This document shows positions 21,201-30,861 of a DNA stretch of 64,000 nucleotides, piece by piece. The notes under the pieces were generated by a model, which made no database searches, was not told the origin of the DNA, and saw nothing but the letters and a program-made list of their open reading frames with translations. Source of the stretch: Congeria kusceri (lineage: Eukaryota; Mollusca; Bivalvia; Myida; Dreissenidae); contig CM051033.1 in NCBI GenBank assembly GCA_027627225.1, forward strand, positions 11,314,558-11,378,557, read 5' to 3'. The position numbers and the translations under genes are program-made. Position 1 is the first letter of the stretch, and every line of letters starts with the position of its first letter.

Positions 21201-21955
21201 TCAATATTTATTAGAATCAGATACGTTAAAGTTGTTCATCAGATACGTTAAATACATTGAATCGTTTATATTTGGGCTTATATTTCTCTTGCCGCCTGCA
21301 AATTGCTTTTGCGTTGCATACTTTTCTTCCAAAAGGTGGTAATCAAAGTAAATCGAAGCATAAATCACAACTTACCTCTGCTTATATCAAACAACATCCA
21401 CACTAAATATTTTCCGCCATATACAAGCGCAGTAAACATACGATCCGAGCGATGACGTGCTCTAGATGCTTTGCAGAACGGTGACGAAACATAATTACGT
21501 CATAGTGTAACGAAATCTTAAATTTAGAGGCACCAAACGGGTTGGAAAATGTATTGTAATTAATCGATTTAACGTATTTGACAGTTAGCGTATTTGATGT
21601 AAATTTTTTCAAAAGCTTCCCAGAGAGAAGTGGTAAATACATTTTGTGTAGTTTTAATGTTTTCCTTCGAAAAGGATGATACCATGAAATGAATTTCGTG
21701 TATTTGTGCCTTGCATATCAAGTCTTAGCTACAAGACACATACAAACAAGTTAACGTATCTGACGAGTTCTGTGTATATTTTCAAAAAATCGGATTTTAG
21801 GCAAAACTTTCAAAAAGAACGTGTTGATGCTAAGCAATGTGATTGTTTTCTTAAACGATATTACATGTATAGCCCTCATTTAGTGTGATATTTAGTTCTT
21901 ATCTATGTATTTTACATACTTTACAACGATCTGGTTTTGTTTAACGTATCTTACT
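18280..21955 (-). mobile_element. DNA transposon with internal 14-bp motif repeats (minimum extent)
   Basis: Copies of TAACGTATCTGATG or its reverse complement CATCAGATACGTTA occur at 18280, 18444, 21047, 21215 (AATCAGATACGTTA) and 21237. Variants follow at about 21570, 21586, 21752 and 21942. They flank the 852-codon gene on both sides and I saw none elsewhere in the window. Clustered short motifs at both ends of a transposase gene are typical of transposase-binding subterminal repeats. I could not define terminal inverted repeats or a target duplication by eye, so the true ends may lie further out. Confidence 0.6.
18466..21024 (-). CDS. 852-aa DDE-transposase-like protein, intact
   Basis: A single uninterrupted frame. 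Residues 1-70 are very basic and start MVKTAAEYQKAYRERKKARD, an N-terminus I associate with a family of transposon-like proteins in invertebrate genomes. 120-165 and 260-300 are basic and probably helical. A cysteine cluster CLCSRH lies at 370-375. The core at 485-625 has D490 in QMDFAENF, D574 in YWTDSPSSQYRN, and E607 and H610 in NYFESGHGKGPCDG, a pattern consistent with an RNase H-fold DDE/D nuclease. SCFCQSCIIGDTLC (702-714) looks zinc-binding. Residues 758-823 (FVAAVYEGVWYVGKVLKV) look like a small SH3/Tudor-like barrel. A good acceptor (CGTTCTTTCAG) lies just upstream of the ATG, allowing a 5'-UTR intron. DNA cutting is inferred, and assignment to a named superfamily was not possible. 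Intactness suggests recent activity or selection. Confidence 0.75.
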   Translation of the reverse strand: MVKTAAEYQKAYRERKKARDETFLEKERARAKGYRKPIHAKTKKDQALIRERNKLYSQKYRDRQRTLKQTKVRSTTITTEAEEKSKEDEHSNVVSSTSSETDARAKRGQSTLLVKLSFPQKRRNKRKSDALKRAHSKIQRLNGQISSLTRSKNKWAKRCQRISKKIILSTEADGITKADNIEQSLTPKSKTIVELRRDGVSPRKLPKSVVKKLVLSNAILDEIKSSRRANPQQHRRNIATRVISGKILKKYKCVSMVSKKTGISMTELRRHQDKVIEFRKRSRMKAERDQLKAQVVEFIEQDDVSVMMPGKADAKLYEGEKRQIRILTDYMSNIHQRFQAETQKKISLALFCKLRPAYIKLTSSMSRNTCLCSRHQSFAMKLNCLRLQGVDISKNPETVCKNTTQEHMEVLLGCISNAEVEYETWRRVEVDGKRKMKIVSVKCIKDDFIILMKEEYEAFLNHVSRVTAQYTALKSLKENLPSNDLIVQMDFAENFTCGTSDEIQSAYWNASSVTLHPVVVYFRGTDNSLEHLNFVFVSDALQHNSSAVITIMKKLCKELREIFPDARQIHYWTDSPSSQYRNRFVFDAIMHFAERFSGFSARWNYFESGHGKGPCDGIGGVAKRKASDAIKQGKACIQDAFDFFNWAKGSSVNIKYRFYTTDDVDTTAAEIQKTNPLPMQGTMKAHAVFPKDGGLFSREVSCFCQSCIIGDTLCNGWIWHGMARKVAELIDDVNHEMEPTPAAIPMAVPAELDVVPKKGDFVAAVYEGVWYVGKVLKVDESDGDAKISFMKKARGSTSVEKFKWPHPPDKIWVHFNQILCNVNEPEPVGKSGREFKLGEDDHELICQIFQMK

Positions 21956-22499
21956 TTTATAACGAGGACAACTTTATATTGCATGTTTTGAATTTGTGTT
22001 TCCTCGAATCAAGAGAAAAATTGTGTTATTCCGATAAACAATATTTCATACTTATGAAAAGAGCCCAAAATAGACATGTTCTGTTTAAACACCTTTCTCA
22101 GTTTTGCTTCATAAACAAGTATGTCGTGCTAGGACAAAGAAACGTTTGGCTAATATGACCTTTTTTGTGAGATATGGAATGTTTTATTTCCATTTAATTC
22201 CAACTATTCCGAGAGCAACAGTCAGCCATGATACCAGAGTCATACCAAAATTATATGGAGCCTGTTTTTACTGCTGTACATTACTACACTAACACGAAGA
22301 CAGACATATCATAGAAAGTGCTAGTTTAGCGTAGAATTAATGTGTTGTTGTTTTTTTTATTTGGGGGGGAGGGGGCAGCCCTCTGGTCCGCCTTTGCTCG
22401 CAACTTAGAGCCCAACCCCTAGTGAGTCATAATATGTAACACGTTTTACAATAAATATATAAGATTTAAGTGCAAAAGTAATGGTAAACGTAACTTGAT
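21956..22499. other. AT-rich interval with no identified gene
   Basis: No coding region is recognised. A G-rich patch (TTTGGGGGGGAGGGGGCAG) lies near 22361. The right end of the transposon may fall here. Confidence 0.4.
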
Positions 22500-23430
22500 G
22501 TTTATAACTACGGTGATAACGCGCGCTTTTCACTTCATTCATAAAATCCCATGCCCAAATCAGTGAAGCGTATACCACAATATCCGCGGTATCACATGTT
22601 AAGGGTCGTTACACAAGAAGCAACGAACGAGTAGTTAACTTATGTTTCACTAATCGAAATGCAGAAAGATGACAGACTGAACGCTCTTCATATATCTAAA
22701 GCAAACGATACTCTGTATAGTCCTGCAATCGAAATGCAGAAAGATGACAGACTGAACGCTCTTCATATATCTAAAGCAAACGATACTCTGTATAGTCCTG
22801 CAACCGAAATGCTCGCAAGTATCGTCGAAGTTTCGCACCCAGTCATAAAAATACCTTTTTGTGTGCGTACAAAATAAATACCGCTACTACCTCATTAGTG
22901 TGTGTTTCACAAGATAGGTCCAGTACTCAAAATATTTACCAAGTACCGCGTATTCCTACGTAGTTTTGGAAAGTTGTGCGTCATCTATGGGCTGGAACTT
23001 AGCCGTAACTGGGGTTTGAACATGGATAAAATATCATCTGACATGAGGCAAGATTCTTGCTTAGTTGTGCCTTATCATGCGTCGGACATAGGACGCCGTA
23101 GGTAATGTCATGCGTCATCTTAAAGAATTCTGATATCCAAGACGTCGCAGGTCAATGTGACATAAGTTAATCTTAAAAAAAATACAAAATGTACCCTTCA
23201 ACTTACGCAAAAGCTGTACTTAATATTAAATATCACATAACCAGGTTATAACTGTTGTAGCATATTTGTAACAGCCCATGCCGTTTAAAATAGATACGTG
23301 TAATTTATGAATGAAATTTTTAAACCACTGTGTGTAATCATTGGTTTTGTCGTAAAATGATTGATATGGAATAACAATGTGAATACCTCATCGATGTGCA
23401 AGGTAAGTAGGAACCAGGGGTTAATATGTG
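22500..23430. repeat. Duplicated segment, copy 1 (paralogous to 35080-37150)
   Basis: Matching stretches include TTCATTCATAAAA with CCGCGGTA and the following GTTACA (22533-22620 versus 35126-35212), TGTTTCACTAATCGAA (22643 versus 36820), and TTTATGAATGAAATT through the CATCGA-CAAGGTA stretch (23306-23404 versus 37040-37142). Copy 1 contains a 75-bp internal tandem duplication. No protein is recognised, so it is a segmental duplication or an uncharacterised dispersed repeat. Confidence 0.6.
22652..22803. repeat. Exact 75-bp tandem duplication
   Basis: The segment beginning AATCGAAATGCAGAAAGATG is present twice in a row with no differences I can see in the repeated part. Being 25 codons long it keeps a small frame open on both strands, which I do not regard as coding. 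Confidence 0.9.
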
Positions 23431-23575
23431 AATACCTCATCGATGTGCAAGGTAAGTAGGAACCAGGGGTTAATATGTGAATACCTCATCGATGTGCAAG
23501 GTAAGTAGGAACCAGGGGTTAATATGTGAATACCTCATCGATGTGCAAGGTAAGTAGGAACCAGGGGTTAATATG
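23378..23575. repeat. 49-bp minisatellite, four identical copies
   Basis: GTGAATACCTCATCGATGTG, then CAAGGTAAGTAGGAACCAGG, then GGTTAATAT is repeated four times. A single diverged equivalent at about 37111 in the paralogous segment suggests the amplification happened after the duplication. Confidence 0.9.
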
Positions 23576-23845
23576 CTTATGTGTGTTTATAAATTATTAA
23601 AAATATAAAATTGATAATGTCGGACAAAACATGGAAATCGACGTTTTTTTTAATATCAATAGTCTAAAAATATATATAATTATAAATAATTAAGCCAGCA
23701 ATAAACATATAAACAAAATACCGCAATCAGAATACCTTATACGCACCTCAACCAGATATCTTATAATAGCCACTTAAACAGACCATCTCGTATACTGCGT
23801 CAAGGTACCATTATACATGGTATAATCCTCATTCGGACATCCTAT

Positions 23846-24012
23846 TATGCACCCTATAGCAGTCACCCTATACTAGGTCCACAAACAAATTGTGTATACT
23901 CCGGCACCCTATAGCAGTCACCCTATAATAGGTCCACAAACAAATTGTGTATACTCCGGCACCCTATAGCAGTCACCCTATAATAGGTCCACAAACAAAT
24001 TGTGTATACTCC
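23846..24012. repeat. 55-bp minisatellite, three copies
   Basis: GCACCCTATAGCAGTCACCC, then TATAATAGGTCCACAAACAA, then ATTGTGTATACTCCG recurs at about 23849, 23904 and 23959. Confidence 0.9.
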
Positions 24013-24261
24013 GTTTCTGTGCCATTATAAATGTATACTCCTAAACCAGACAAGTGCCTCGTTATACGCTTCCAAGCGGACCACCTGGTATATCTCTTCT
24101 TCACATGACTGCTATACCCACTAAACCATTCCACTATCTTTATCCTTTCAACAGCAAAATGTTTTGTTGTTTGTTCAGATGACGTACCCGGTATACGAAA
24201 GCTATTGTTCAATTATGGAGTTGTCTTACCATAAGTATAACTGATGTGGACCTATATTTGT

Positions 24262-24497
24262 GGCGCGTCATGAGAAATAGGTCATAATGCATGTGCGTAA
24301 AGTGTCGTCCCGGATTAGCCTGTGCGGACGGCACTTTCCGCTTTTATGGTATTTTCTGTTTCATGGAAGTCTCTTCTAAACATAAATACACTGTAGGCGG
24401 AAAGTGCCGTCCCGGATTAGCCTGTGCGGACTGCACAGGCTAATCCGGGACGACACTTTACGTACATGCATTATGACCGGTTTTCCCACGACACGCC
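24262..24497. mobile_element. MITE, 'GCATGTGCGTAAAGTGTCGT' family, copy 1
   Basis: Terminal inverted repeats start GGCGCGTCATGAGAAA and end in its near complement TTTTCCCACGACACGCC. The inner arms read TGCATGTGCGTAAAGTGTCG and CGACACTTTACGTACATGCA. The middle carries CCGGATTAGCCTGTGCGGAC and TTTTATGGTATTTTCTGTTT. It is non-coding. Its right edge is only 47 bp from the ATG of the HEPN-NHL gene. Three other copies lie at 48359, 59634 and 61333. Confidence 0.85.
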
Positions 24498-24543
24498 TCG
24501 TTTGATTTTTGTAATTTGTTTTAAGGGCTGGTACACTGGCACG

Positions 24544-26376
24544 ATGGGTGGCACATCTGCAATCTCAGAACCTCTTTCCTTCGCCGAGGAAGAGAAGAGA
24601 TTCTTCAGAATTCAGTCAATGCTGAAAGTGGAGGGAACACTTGTGCTGCGCAAATGTCTGGAAAAACAGCTAGGGGTACATGGACTGGCATCAGTCCTTA
24701 CTCAGTCAGCGACCAGGATGAAAATAAACAATGCGCTAAAAAGAAACATCATAAAGAACAGTCAGTATGATTTACTTTATCCTGGAGTGGGAACGGTTAA
24801 AATTGATACCCTTGATGTAACGTTGGTGACATTTTTGTTGAGGGAATTACACCCATCGATCAAATGTACAAGTAAGAAATGGAGTAACCCAACTCCTGGT
24901 GACTTTTCAATAGAAGCGGATTCCATTCGGTTGAGAGACATGCGCAACAAATTTGTTCATGAAGGGTCTTCCAAACTGACGGAAATGGACTTCAACACTG
25001 CATTTTCTGAGTTACGCGATATTATATCGCGGTTAGCTCGAAGTAGCGGATACATGGACTTCTCTGCCATGTCAGATCTTCTAGAACGAAAGAAGGTCGG
25101 CACATTCGAAGGGAAGCCCTCTGTCACAGATCAATCAACGAGCGTTTCCAGTAGTTTGGAAGAAAACATCGATAACTGTGGTGCAGAAACAATCCTTCCA
25201 TGTATCGACAAGCACTGGTTACAAGTTAAGGATGACCGTTCAAATCATAACAGTAATGTTAATTGTACTGTTCATTCATTTGAGAGTAAATGTGCTGGGC
25301 GTTACTTCGAAGTGGATGTTATTGATCCTTCCAATTATTTGAAGTCCTTTCACGAAATACCAACATCTGACCAGGACTCACTGACGTCGCACACCAAAGA
25401 TCTTGGAACGAGCACATGTGACATCCAGCCAAAGCGTCCACCAGTTAGAGCCGTGTACAATGAAATATCACCAAGACATCTCCATTTGCCATCTAGGTCG
25501 AAAACTAAATCCAAATCCCGAATGGCCCCAAACCTGTTCTGCATGTGTCTTTCAGCAAAACCAAGATTGCGTCAATGTTCAAACGTCAAAGCGTATCACC
25601 ATACCGATCTCAAGTCTAACAGGTGTCAAGTAACGGGAATAGTGTGTGACAAGAACAAGAACTTGTTCATCGCCGATTGTGTGCATAATTCCGTACAAGT
25701 ATTTGACGCAGACGGAAGGTGCCTAGATGAATACGAATGTCCACAGCCATCCGGTGTGTGCCTGGTTAGCAAGGATGTGGTCGCTGTATGTCACATGACT
25801 GGGTCGGTTGTCGAACTTCTCAAATTCGATAAATTTGAACAAAAATTCATCTTTACAGAACGTATAATCCTGAAATGTGACCTTACACATTATGAGATTA
25901 AATGCAACAACATGTTCATATTCATCCTGTGTGAAAATGGATCGGTCCATTACATTAATATGTTGAGGAAAAAGGAAATAGGAGAGATCCGGTCAGTTGA
26001 AATAAATGAGCAAGTGAACAGCTTCGATGTGTATAAAAACTACTTTTACTTGTCAACAAAAGAGGCCGTCTTCTGTTTAGACCATCTAAGACGTCTAGTC
26101 TGGAGTTACAGCCCAGCCAATAGAAATGGAGAAATACCAGACATGCTATCATTTGAAGGACTGACCGTCATGAACAAACGACTGTATGTAACACAACCTT
26201 TAAAGAACTCCATTCTTGAGATGACGCTTACGGGAGACTGCCTGGCGGAAATAGCGGAAGACTCCGTAGAATGCCCCTTTAAGTTGACTTCCGCTGGAAG
26301 TAGACTCTGGGTGTCCCAGTATTCGCCTTATCTGAACCACGAAGCTTGCAGGACCATCATTCAGTTCAAACGTTAA
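24544..26376 (+). CDS. HEPN domain plus NHL-like beta-propeller protein, 610 aa
   Basis: A single uninterrupted frame. I place the start at ATG 24544 (MGGTSAISEP) because the 40 codons upstream are translated MITE sequence. A splice acceptor (TTGTTTTAAG, AG at 24524-24525) would allow a non-coding upstream exon. Residues about 17-165 resemble the DZIP3/hRUL138-type HEPN domain found in many bivalve proteins, with the R-x4-H motif at R134-H139 in RNKFVH, a signature of HEPN RNases. Residues 170-340 are polar and low in complexity. Residues about 345-606 resemble an NHL/TRIM-type beta-propeller, for example GIVCDKNKNLFIADCVHNSV followed by QVFDADG. There is no RING or B-box, so it is not a full TRIM protein. 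A role in RNA-directed innate immunity or ubiquitin signalling is inference from the domain types. Confidence 0.75.
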   Translation: MGGTSAISEPLSFAEEEKRFFRIQSMLKVEGTLVLRKCLEKQLGVHGLASVLTQSATRMKINNALKRNIIKNSQYDLLYPGVGTVKIDTLDVTLVTFLLRELHPSIKCTSKKWSNPTPGDFSIEADSIRLRDMRNKFVHEGSSKLTEMDFNTAFSELRDIISRLARSSGYMDFSAMSDLLERKKVGTFEGKPSVTDQSTSVSSSLEENIDNCGAETILPCIDKHWLQVKDDRSNHNSNVNCTVHSFESKCAGRYFEVDVIDPSNYLKSFHEIPTSDQDSLTSHTKDLGTSTCDIQPKRPPVRAVYNEISPRHLHLPSRSKTKSKSRMAPNLFCMCLSAKPRLRQCSNVKAYHHTDLKSNRCQVTGIVCDKNKNLFIADCVHNSVQVFDADGRCLDEYECPQPSGVCLVSKDVVAVCHMTGSVVELLKFDKFEQKFIFTERIILKCDLTHYEIKCNNMFIFILCENGSVHYINMLRKKEIGEIRSVEINEQVNSFDVYKNYFYLSTKEAVFCLDHLRRLVWSYSPANRNGEIPDMLSFEGLTVMNKRLYVTQPLKNSILEMTLTGDCLAEIAEDSVECPFKLTSAGSRLWVSQYSPYLNHEACRTIIQFKR

Positions 26377-26379
26377 GAG

Positions 26380-27539
26380 TTCTAAACGGACGGAGATATA
26401 ACGAACCTAAACGGAACTGAATTTGTCTGATTAGGGACTGGAGATGTAGAAACTTTAGACCCGGATACCCAGTCTCCAAGTAACACACGCCGTTCTCGCA
26501 GTGCCCCCTGTGGTGCGTGGTTTAATGTGTAGCCGTGGGCGACACAAGCCGTGTCGCTACAGAGGCTAGTGGATTCAATACCGATCCTTCCAAGGTCACA
26601 CGTCACACGCTTCAGGGCTAAAATTGACATAACCTTGCATGATTGCAAACAAAAGTGTGTATTTACAATGTATTTTACCGTTAGTTCACTATTTGTTTAA
26701 TGTCTTTACCCTGTAAGTTCACAAAATGAAGAGATGAACATCAATGACCATGAAATGAAAATATATAAATAATGTTCGAAAATATCTATACATAAAAAGT
26801 TAAAAACAAGTTTTCTTATTCAGTAAAACCTCTTATGAATACAAACATCTCAAAAACGTTATCTTTCTCGCTGAATGCATACAGCGGAAATCGCAAAAGT
26901 ATTCCACTTTTAGTGTACTCACGTGCCGCTGTGACAACTAGGAGAGAGAACACAGCATGAATTAATATGGAACGCCGGGACATTCAATTTGAACACCGGG
27001 GTAACAGTATTAAAGGGCCAGAGATTTTAGCAAATGTCTACTATTCAGTTACACACTGGTCTGTCAGGAGCAGAAGGATGAAAACACGTTTTCTATTTTC
27101 TCTGGTTTTAATGAGTATTTTTCTTTGAAATTTGACACACAAGTAAATTAACAGATACCTTTGGCATATTAAAAATGAATCCTGTAAAACACCATTTACC
27201 CTTGTTTTCAAATAAAATATTTTGTCGTCTGCTAGAAAATTCAAATTTCCCTGGAAAAGATAATCCCACCCACAAAAAGGTCATAAACTTTACACAGCCA
27301 GTAGAAGGCTGCTGACTTGCCGCAGTGTTCACATCCTGGGTCTCATCTGACAGATGGCAGGAGAAGAAAGTTGCGTAGTTTTCAAAACCTTTCATTGCTC
27401 TGTTCAAACACGTGTCTCTGTTTACAAACTAACTTCTCTTATCACCAATCACTTTCTGATAAGCTCAGCCCACTCTCCGAATGGTAGGTTAATGGCTTTA
27501 CCACCGCAAAATCAGAGAAGTGGACCCCGGCGTTTATGT
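26380..27539. other. Interval with no identified gene
   Basis: 3' flank of the HEPN-NHL gene. AATAAA-like sequences exist but none is compelling as the poly(A) signal. No repeat family is recognised. Confidence 0.4.
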
Positions 27540-27595
27540 TGTCTTCGGCTGTGTCGTTATGTTAGCAGTATATGTTATTATGTCAACCTTAAATG

Positions 27596-27727
27596 TTGTC
27601 GTGTCTGTATATCGGTTGTCGTGTCTGTATATCGGGTCTGTATATCGGTTGTCGTGTCTGTATATCGGTTGTCTGTATATCGGTTGTCGTGTCTGTATAT
27701 CGGTTGTCGTGTCTGTATATCGGTTCA
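27596..27727. repeat. 20-bp minisatellite
   Basis: GGTTGTCGTGTCTGTATATC is repeated about six times with two truncated units (period about 20, some 12). Frames across it on both strands are artefacts. Confidence 0.9.
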
Positions 27728-28267
27728 TCTTGTCTACTCATAATGTGAATGTGTCTTTCGCATGTGTTATTATGTTATGTACACGTGTTGCTTTGTCAAT
27801 GCAATGCGTTATCTTGTATGCAATGTGACTTGTTATGTCAAATTGTTGTGTTGTTAAAATGTCGTTTGATCTTGTCAATAAATCAAGTTAACATGTTAGT
27901 GCTGCGTGTGATTTTGTCAGTGTAGTGTGTAATGTCATGTTTAAAAGTTGTAAATATATGCTGTTGATTTGTCCAGACAGCGTTTCATTTTATCCAAATA
28001 CCGTGCCATCATGTCAAACACACATGTTGTTTTGATAATGATAAGTTTTATTTTGTTGTAACACTGTCTTCTCATGTCCAAGGTAAATTTATTTCGTTCA
28101 AACGGTATGTTGTTTTGTTCAAATGACACGTTGTTGTTGTTGTTGAGCTAAAAATAGCGTGCACTCACTACAATGGCGGAAAGCACCGCACAAAGACACA
28201 ATACCGAAACGATCAGACATAAAAGCAAGCGTGAAGGACATTGAAGACAATAAGTTAATTTGAGTTG

Positions 28268-28600
28268 CAGACATAATGACACGTCTTCTTGACATCATAT
28301 CACATAATGAAAGACTATTTTAACATAATGACACGCCTTTTTGACATAATAACATATTCTTTTGTCAAGTTCAGTTGATCATAGAACATGATGAAAAAAT
28401 ATTGTAACCTAATGACAGGTCTTTTTGACATAATAGCATATTTTTTTACAAGTTCACCTGATCATAGAACATGATGAAACAATTTTTTACATAATGACAT
28501 GTCTTTTTGACTTAATAACACATTACATTGACAAGTTCGCCTGATCATAGCAAATGATGAATTAATATTTTAACATAATAACACGTATTTTTGACATAAT
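28268..28600. repeat. 83-bp tandem repeat, three to four copies
   Basis: GATCATAGAACATGATGAA recurs at 28377, 28460 and 28543. Each is followed by AACATAATGACACGTCTTTT-type and TGACATAATAACA-type sequence. Confidence 0.8.
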
Positions 28601-28639
28601 AAGACAATCCTGAAAAAGACAACACGAATCATGACGACA

Positions 28640-29925
28640 TAAGACAGTCATGGCGTTCCAGAACTTACAGTCTTGCAGTCCTTTATTTTATTTTTGTCAG
28701 CAGTATTTCAGACGGCGACTGTTCATCGGCATCTGCCTGAGTAATGTGGACGTATTCTCCACTATGCACAAACGAAGGACATTGTTTGTTTAAATATGAA
28801 GCACACGGCATCAGGATATTGTGTAATAGGCACGATATGTATTCTTGTAAATGTACCATCGTAGCAGCATTGAGATGGTTATTACCGCAGCCGACTTTGG
28901 TTTTTCTCTGTTTGTTTTTAAGATAGTTACTTTACGCAAAAAAAGTTATAAGCGGATCTACATGAGCTGTGGGAAGATTAAAATTATTAGATTTTGGTGG
29001 TGGTCATTTATTACTGGCTGCACTGACGGACATATGCGCTCTCCATGTGCTTTATAGTTTATAATGTACATGTTACGATTCTAGTTAAATAGTATGACCT
29101 GCGAAACTGGTTTTATTTTGTGGGAAAGGTTTTTCTATGTAACAATTAACCAGAACAATGTCTTGAATTTTAACATTCTGTCCATTAGACTTTCTATGTT
29201 ATAATGCAAAAGAATCATATACTTACTTTCAAAAAGAAGACTTGACTATTGTTGTTTGAAACTTATCTTTTGTGTTATAATAGACAACATGCTAGAGTTT
29301 TGTCGAGCGTGCGTGCGTGGTCCCATTGTTTACATACACTAAACGCACTGCAGTGTCCGTAAATGAGTCCATATTTGCACCAGAGAACAGACCTTTGCTA
29401 TAACGTACGCGTTAATACCGTGTCGGACGCTGAAACGAGGCAGAACAGTACATAAGTTATTATAATTGTCCGCCGAAGCATAAAGATTTCCAGCTACATA
29501 CTCCTGACGATGACCAAGCCAGCTGCGTTCTCTCGCCTCGATGTTACAGCGGTACTGTCCGTCTCGGCTGTACGTGAGTACACTACAAGTTTAATATTGT
29601 GCGATCTCCGCTGGAGGCATTCAGTGAGAGTGGTAACGCTTTTGAGATGTTTGTATTCACATATGTGTTACCCTAATGTTTGGCAAACAGTATTGATTTG
29701 ATGTATATAAGTGCGTATAACAAAACATTGCACGCGGACGTAAACTCTGTGGTCAGCTTGGACATCGTGTCTTTGTTGTTTGTGATTGTCCAACAAGTCA
29801 AATATTGATATTTTCCTCATTGTTGAGAATGGCAAGCGCTCATTTGCAACGGTTTTTGAGATGATGCAATTTAAACCCTGTAAAATGGTAAGAACATCAT
29901 GAGACATATTATGAAAATTACTTGT
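28640..29925. other. Interval with no identified gene
   Basis: Several short open frames exist (for example 29510-29701) but none shows a recognisable domain or splice-supported extension. Confidence 0.4.
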
Positions 29926-30022
29926 ATAGTATGATGATGATGATGATGATGATGAAGATGACGATGGCGATGAGCCGATGATGATGATGACGATGACGAT
30001 GGCGATGATGATGATGATTTTA
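29926..30022. repeat. GAT/GAC microsatellite
   Basis: Runs of ATGATGATG with GACGATGACGATGGCGATG interruptions, about 95 bp. They produce poly-Ser or poly-His stretches in minus-strand frames that are not genes. Confidence 0.9.
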
Positions 30023-30861
30023 TAATTGTTTTGGTATAAACAATGGGAACATAAATTATTGCTGCTTGTTGTGAGGTCTGGTACACGAGACGAACGAAGG
30101 GAAGTAACTACGTCAAGATTAAGCGCAACCAACATTGGTCGCTCACGAATAAGGCTACATGACCGTTAATATCATAATGATATTATGACATGTATGCAAT
30201 AATTTGCAGATATAGTGCATTATTATTGTGTACTATATGAAGTCAAATAATACATAAATCCAACTTCGATATAGTGAAAAAAGCTCGCATTGATCTTGCG
30301 TAAATAAAAAATGTAAACATTTTAAAATTGTTGAAATTGTGCATATAATAAGTACATAGTGTTTCTTCAATTACATGTACTTAGTTATACCTTTGTGGAA
30401 TGTTTCTGTTTATGGACAATATTTATGCGTATGTAAAAATCTGAAATTATGAGTGTACTCAGAAACAAATGCCAAAGTTAACATCCACAATTTTTATGTC
30501 TCTAAATCATTTTGGTTGCCTGCTACCATGGCTAAAAGTTAAGCCGCGTGCTGTATACATCCGTCGACATGTGGACTGGGTAGGGAAGTTATGTAATTTT
30601 ATTTATTTAACAAGTTTCCTTTGCAGTGTTGTATGTCATTGTACCGACTGTTTTGGAGTTGTGCAATAATGCACCATTACAATCTGCCCAAAAGGCGGTT
30701 ACCACGACTACTTGTCAGATCAGTGTGTACATCATGTGTACTACACTTGCCTAAATTATAGCGTTCTGTTTATAGCTACTAAAGAGTACCATCATAAATC
30801 TTCTATACATGTACCTGATTTAACATAATGATATCACACACAAGTTTCAAGTGTTCGTGAA
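30023..30861. other. Interval with no identified gene
   Basis: AT-rich, non-coding by eye. No repeat is recognised. Confidence 0.4.

Larger units (their letters stand above)
27540..28640. repeat. Region of inverted motif arrays (GTTATTATGTCA / TGACATAATAAC)
   Basis: The left half carries GTTATTATGTCA-like words (27573, 27765, 27829 and weaker copies). The right half carries the reverse complement TGACATAATAAC-like words (28340, 28427, 28508, 28592). Between them lie many spaced TTTTGTCAA/TTATGTCA words. The arrangement resembles a degenerate foldback or an element with internal repeats at both ends. Confidence 0.45.

Noticed and set aside
29668..30135. Minus-strand frame with poly-Ser
   Set aside because: It is driven by the GAT/GAC microsatellite, with no domain outside it.
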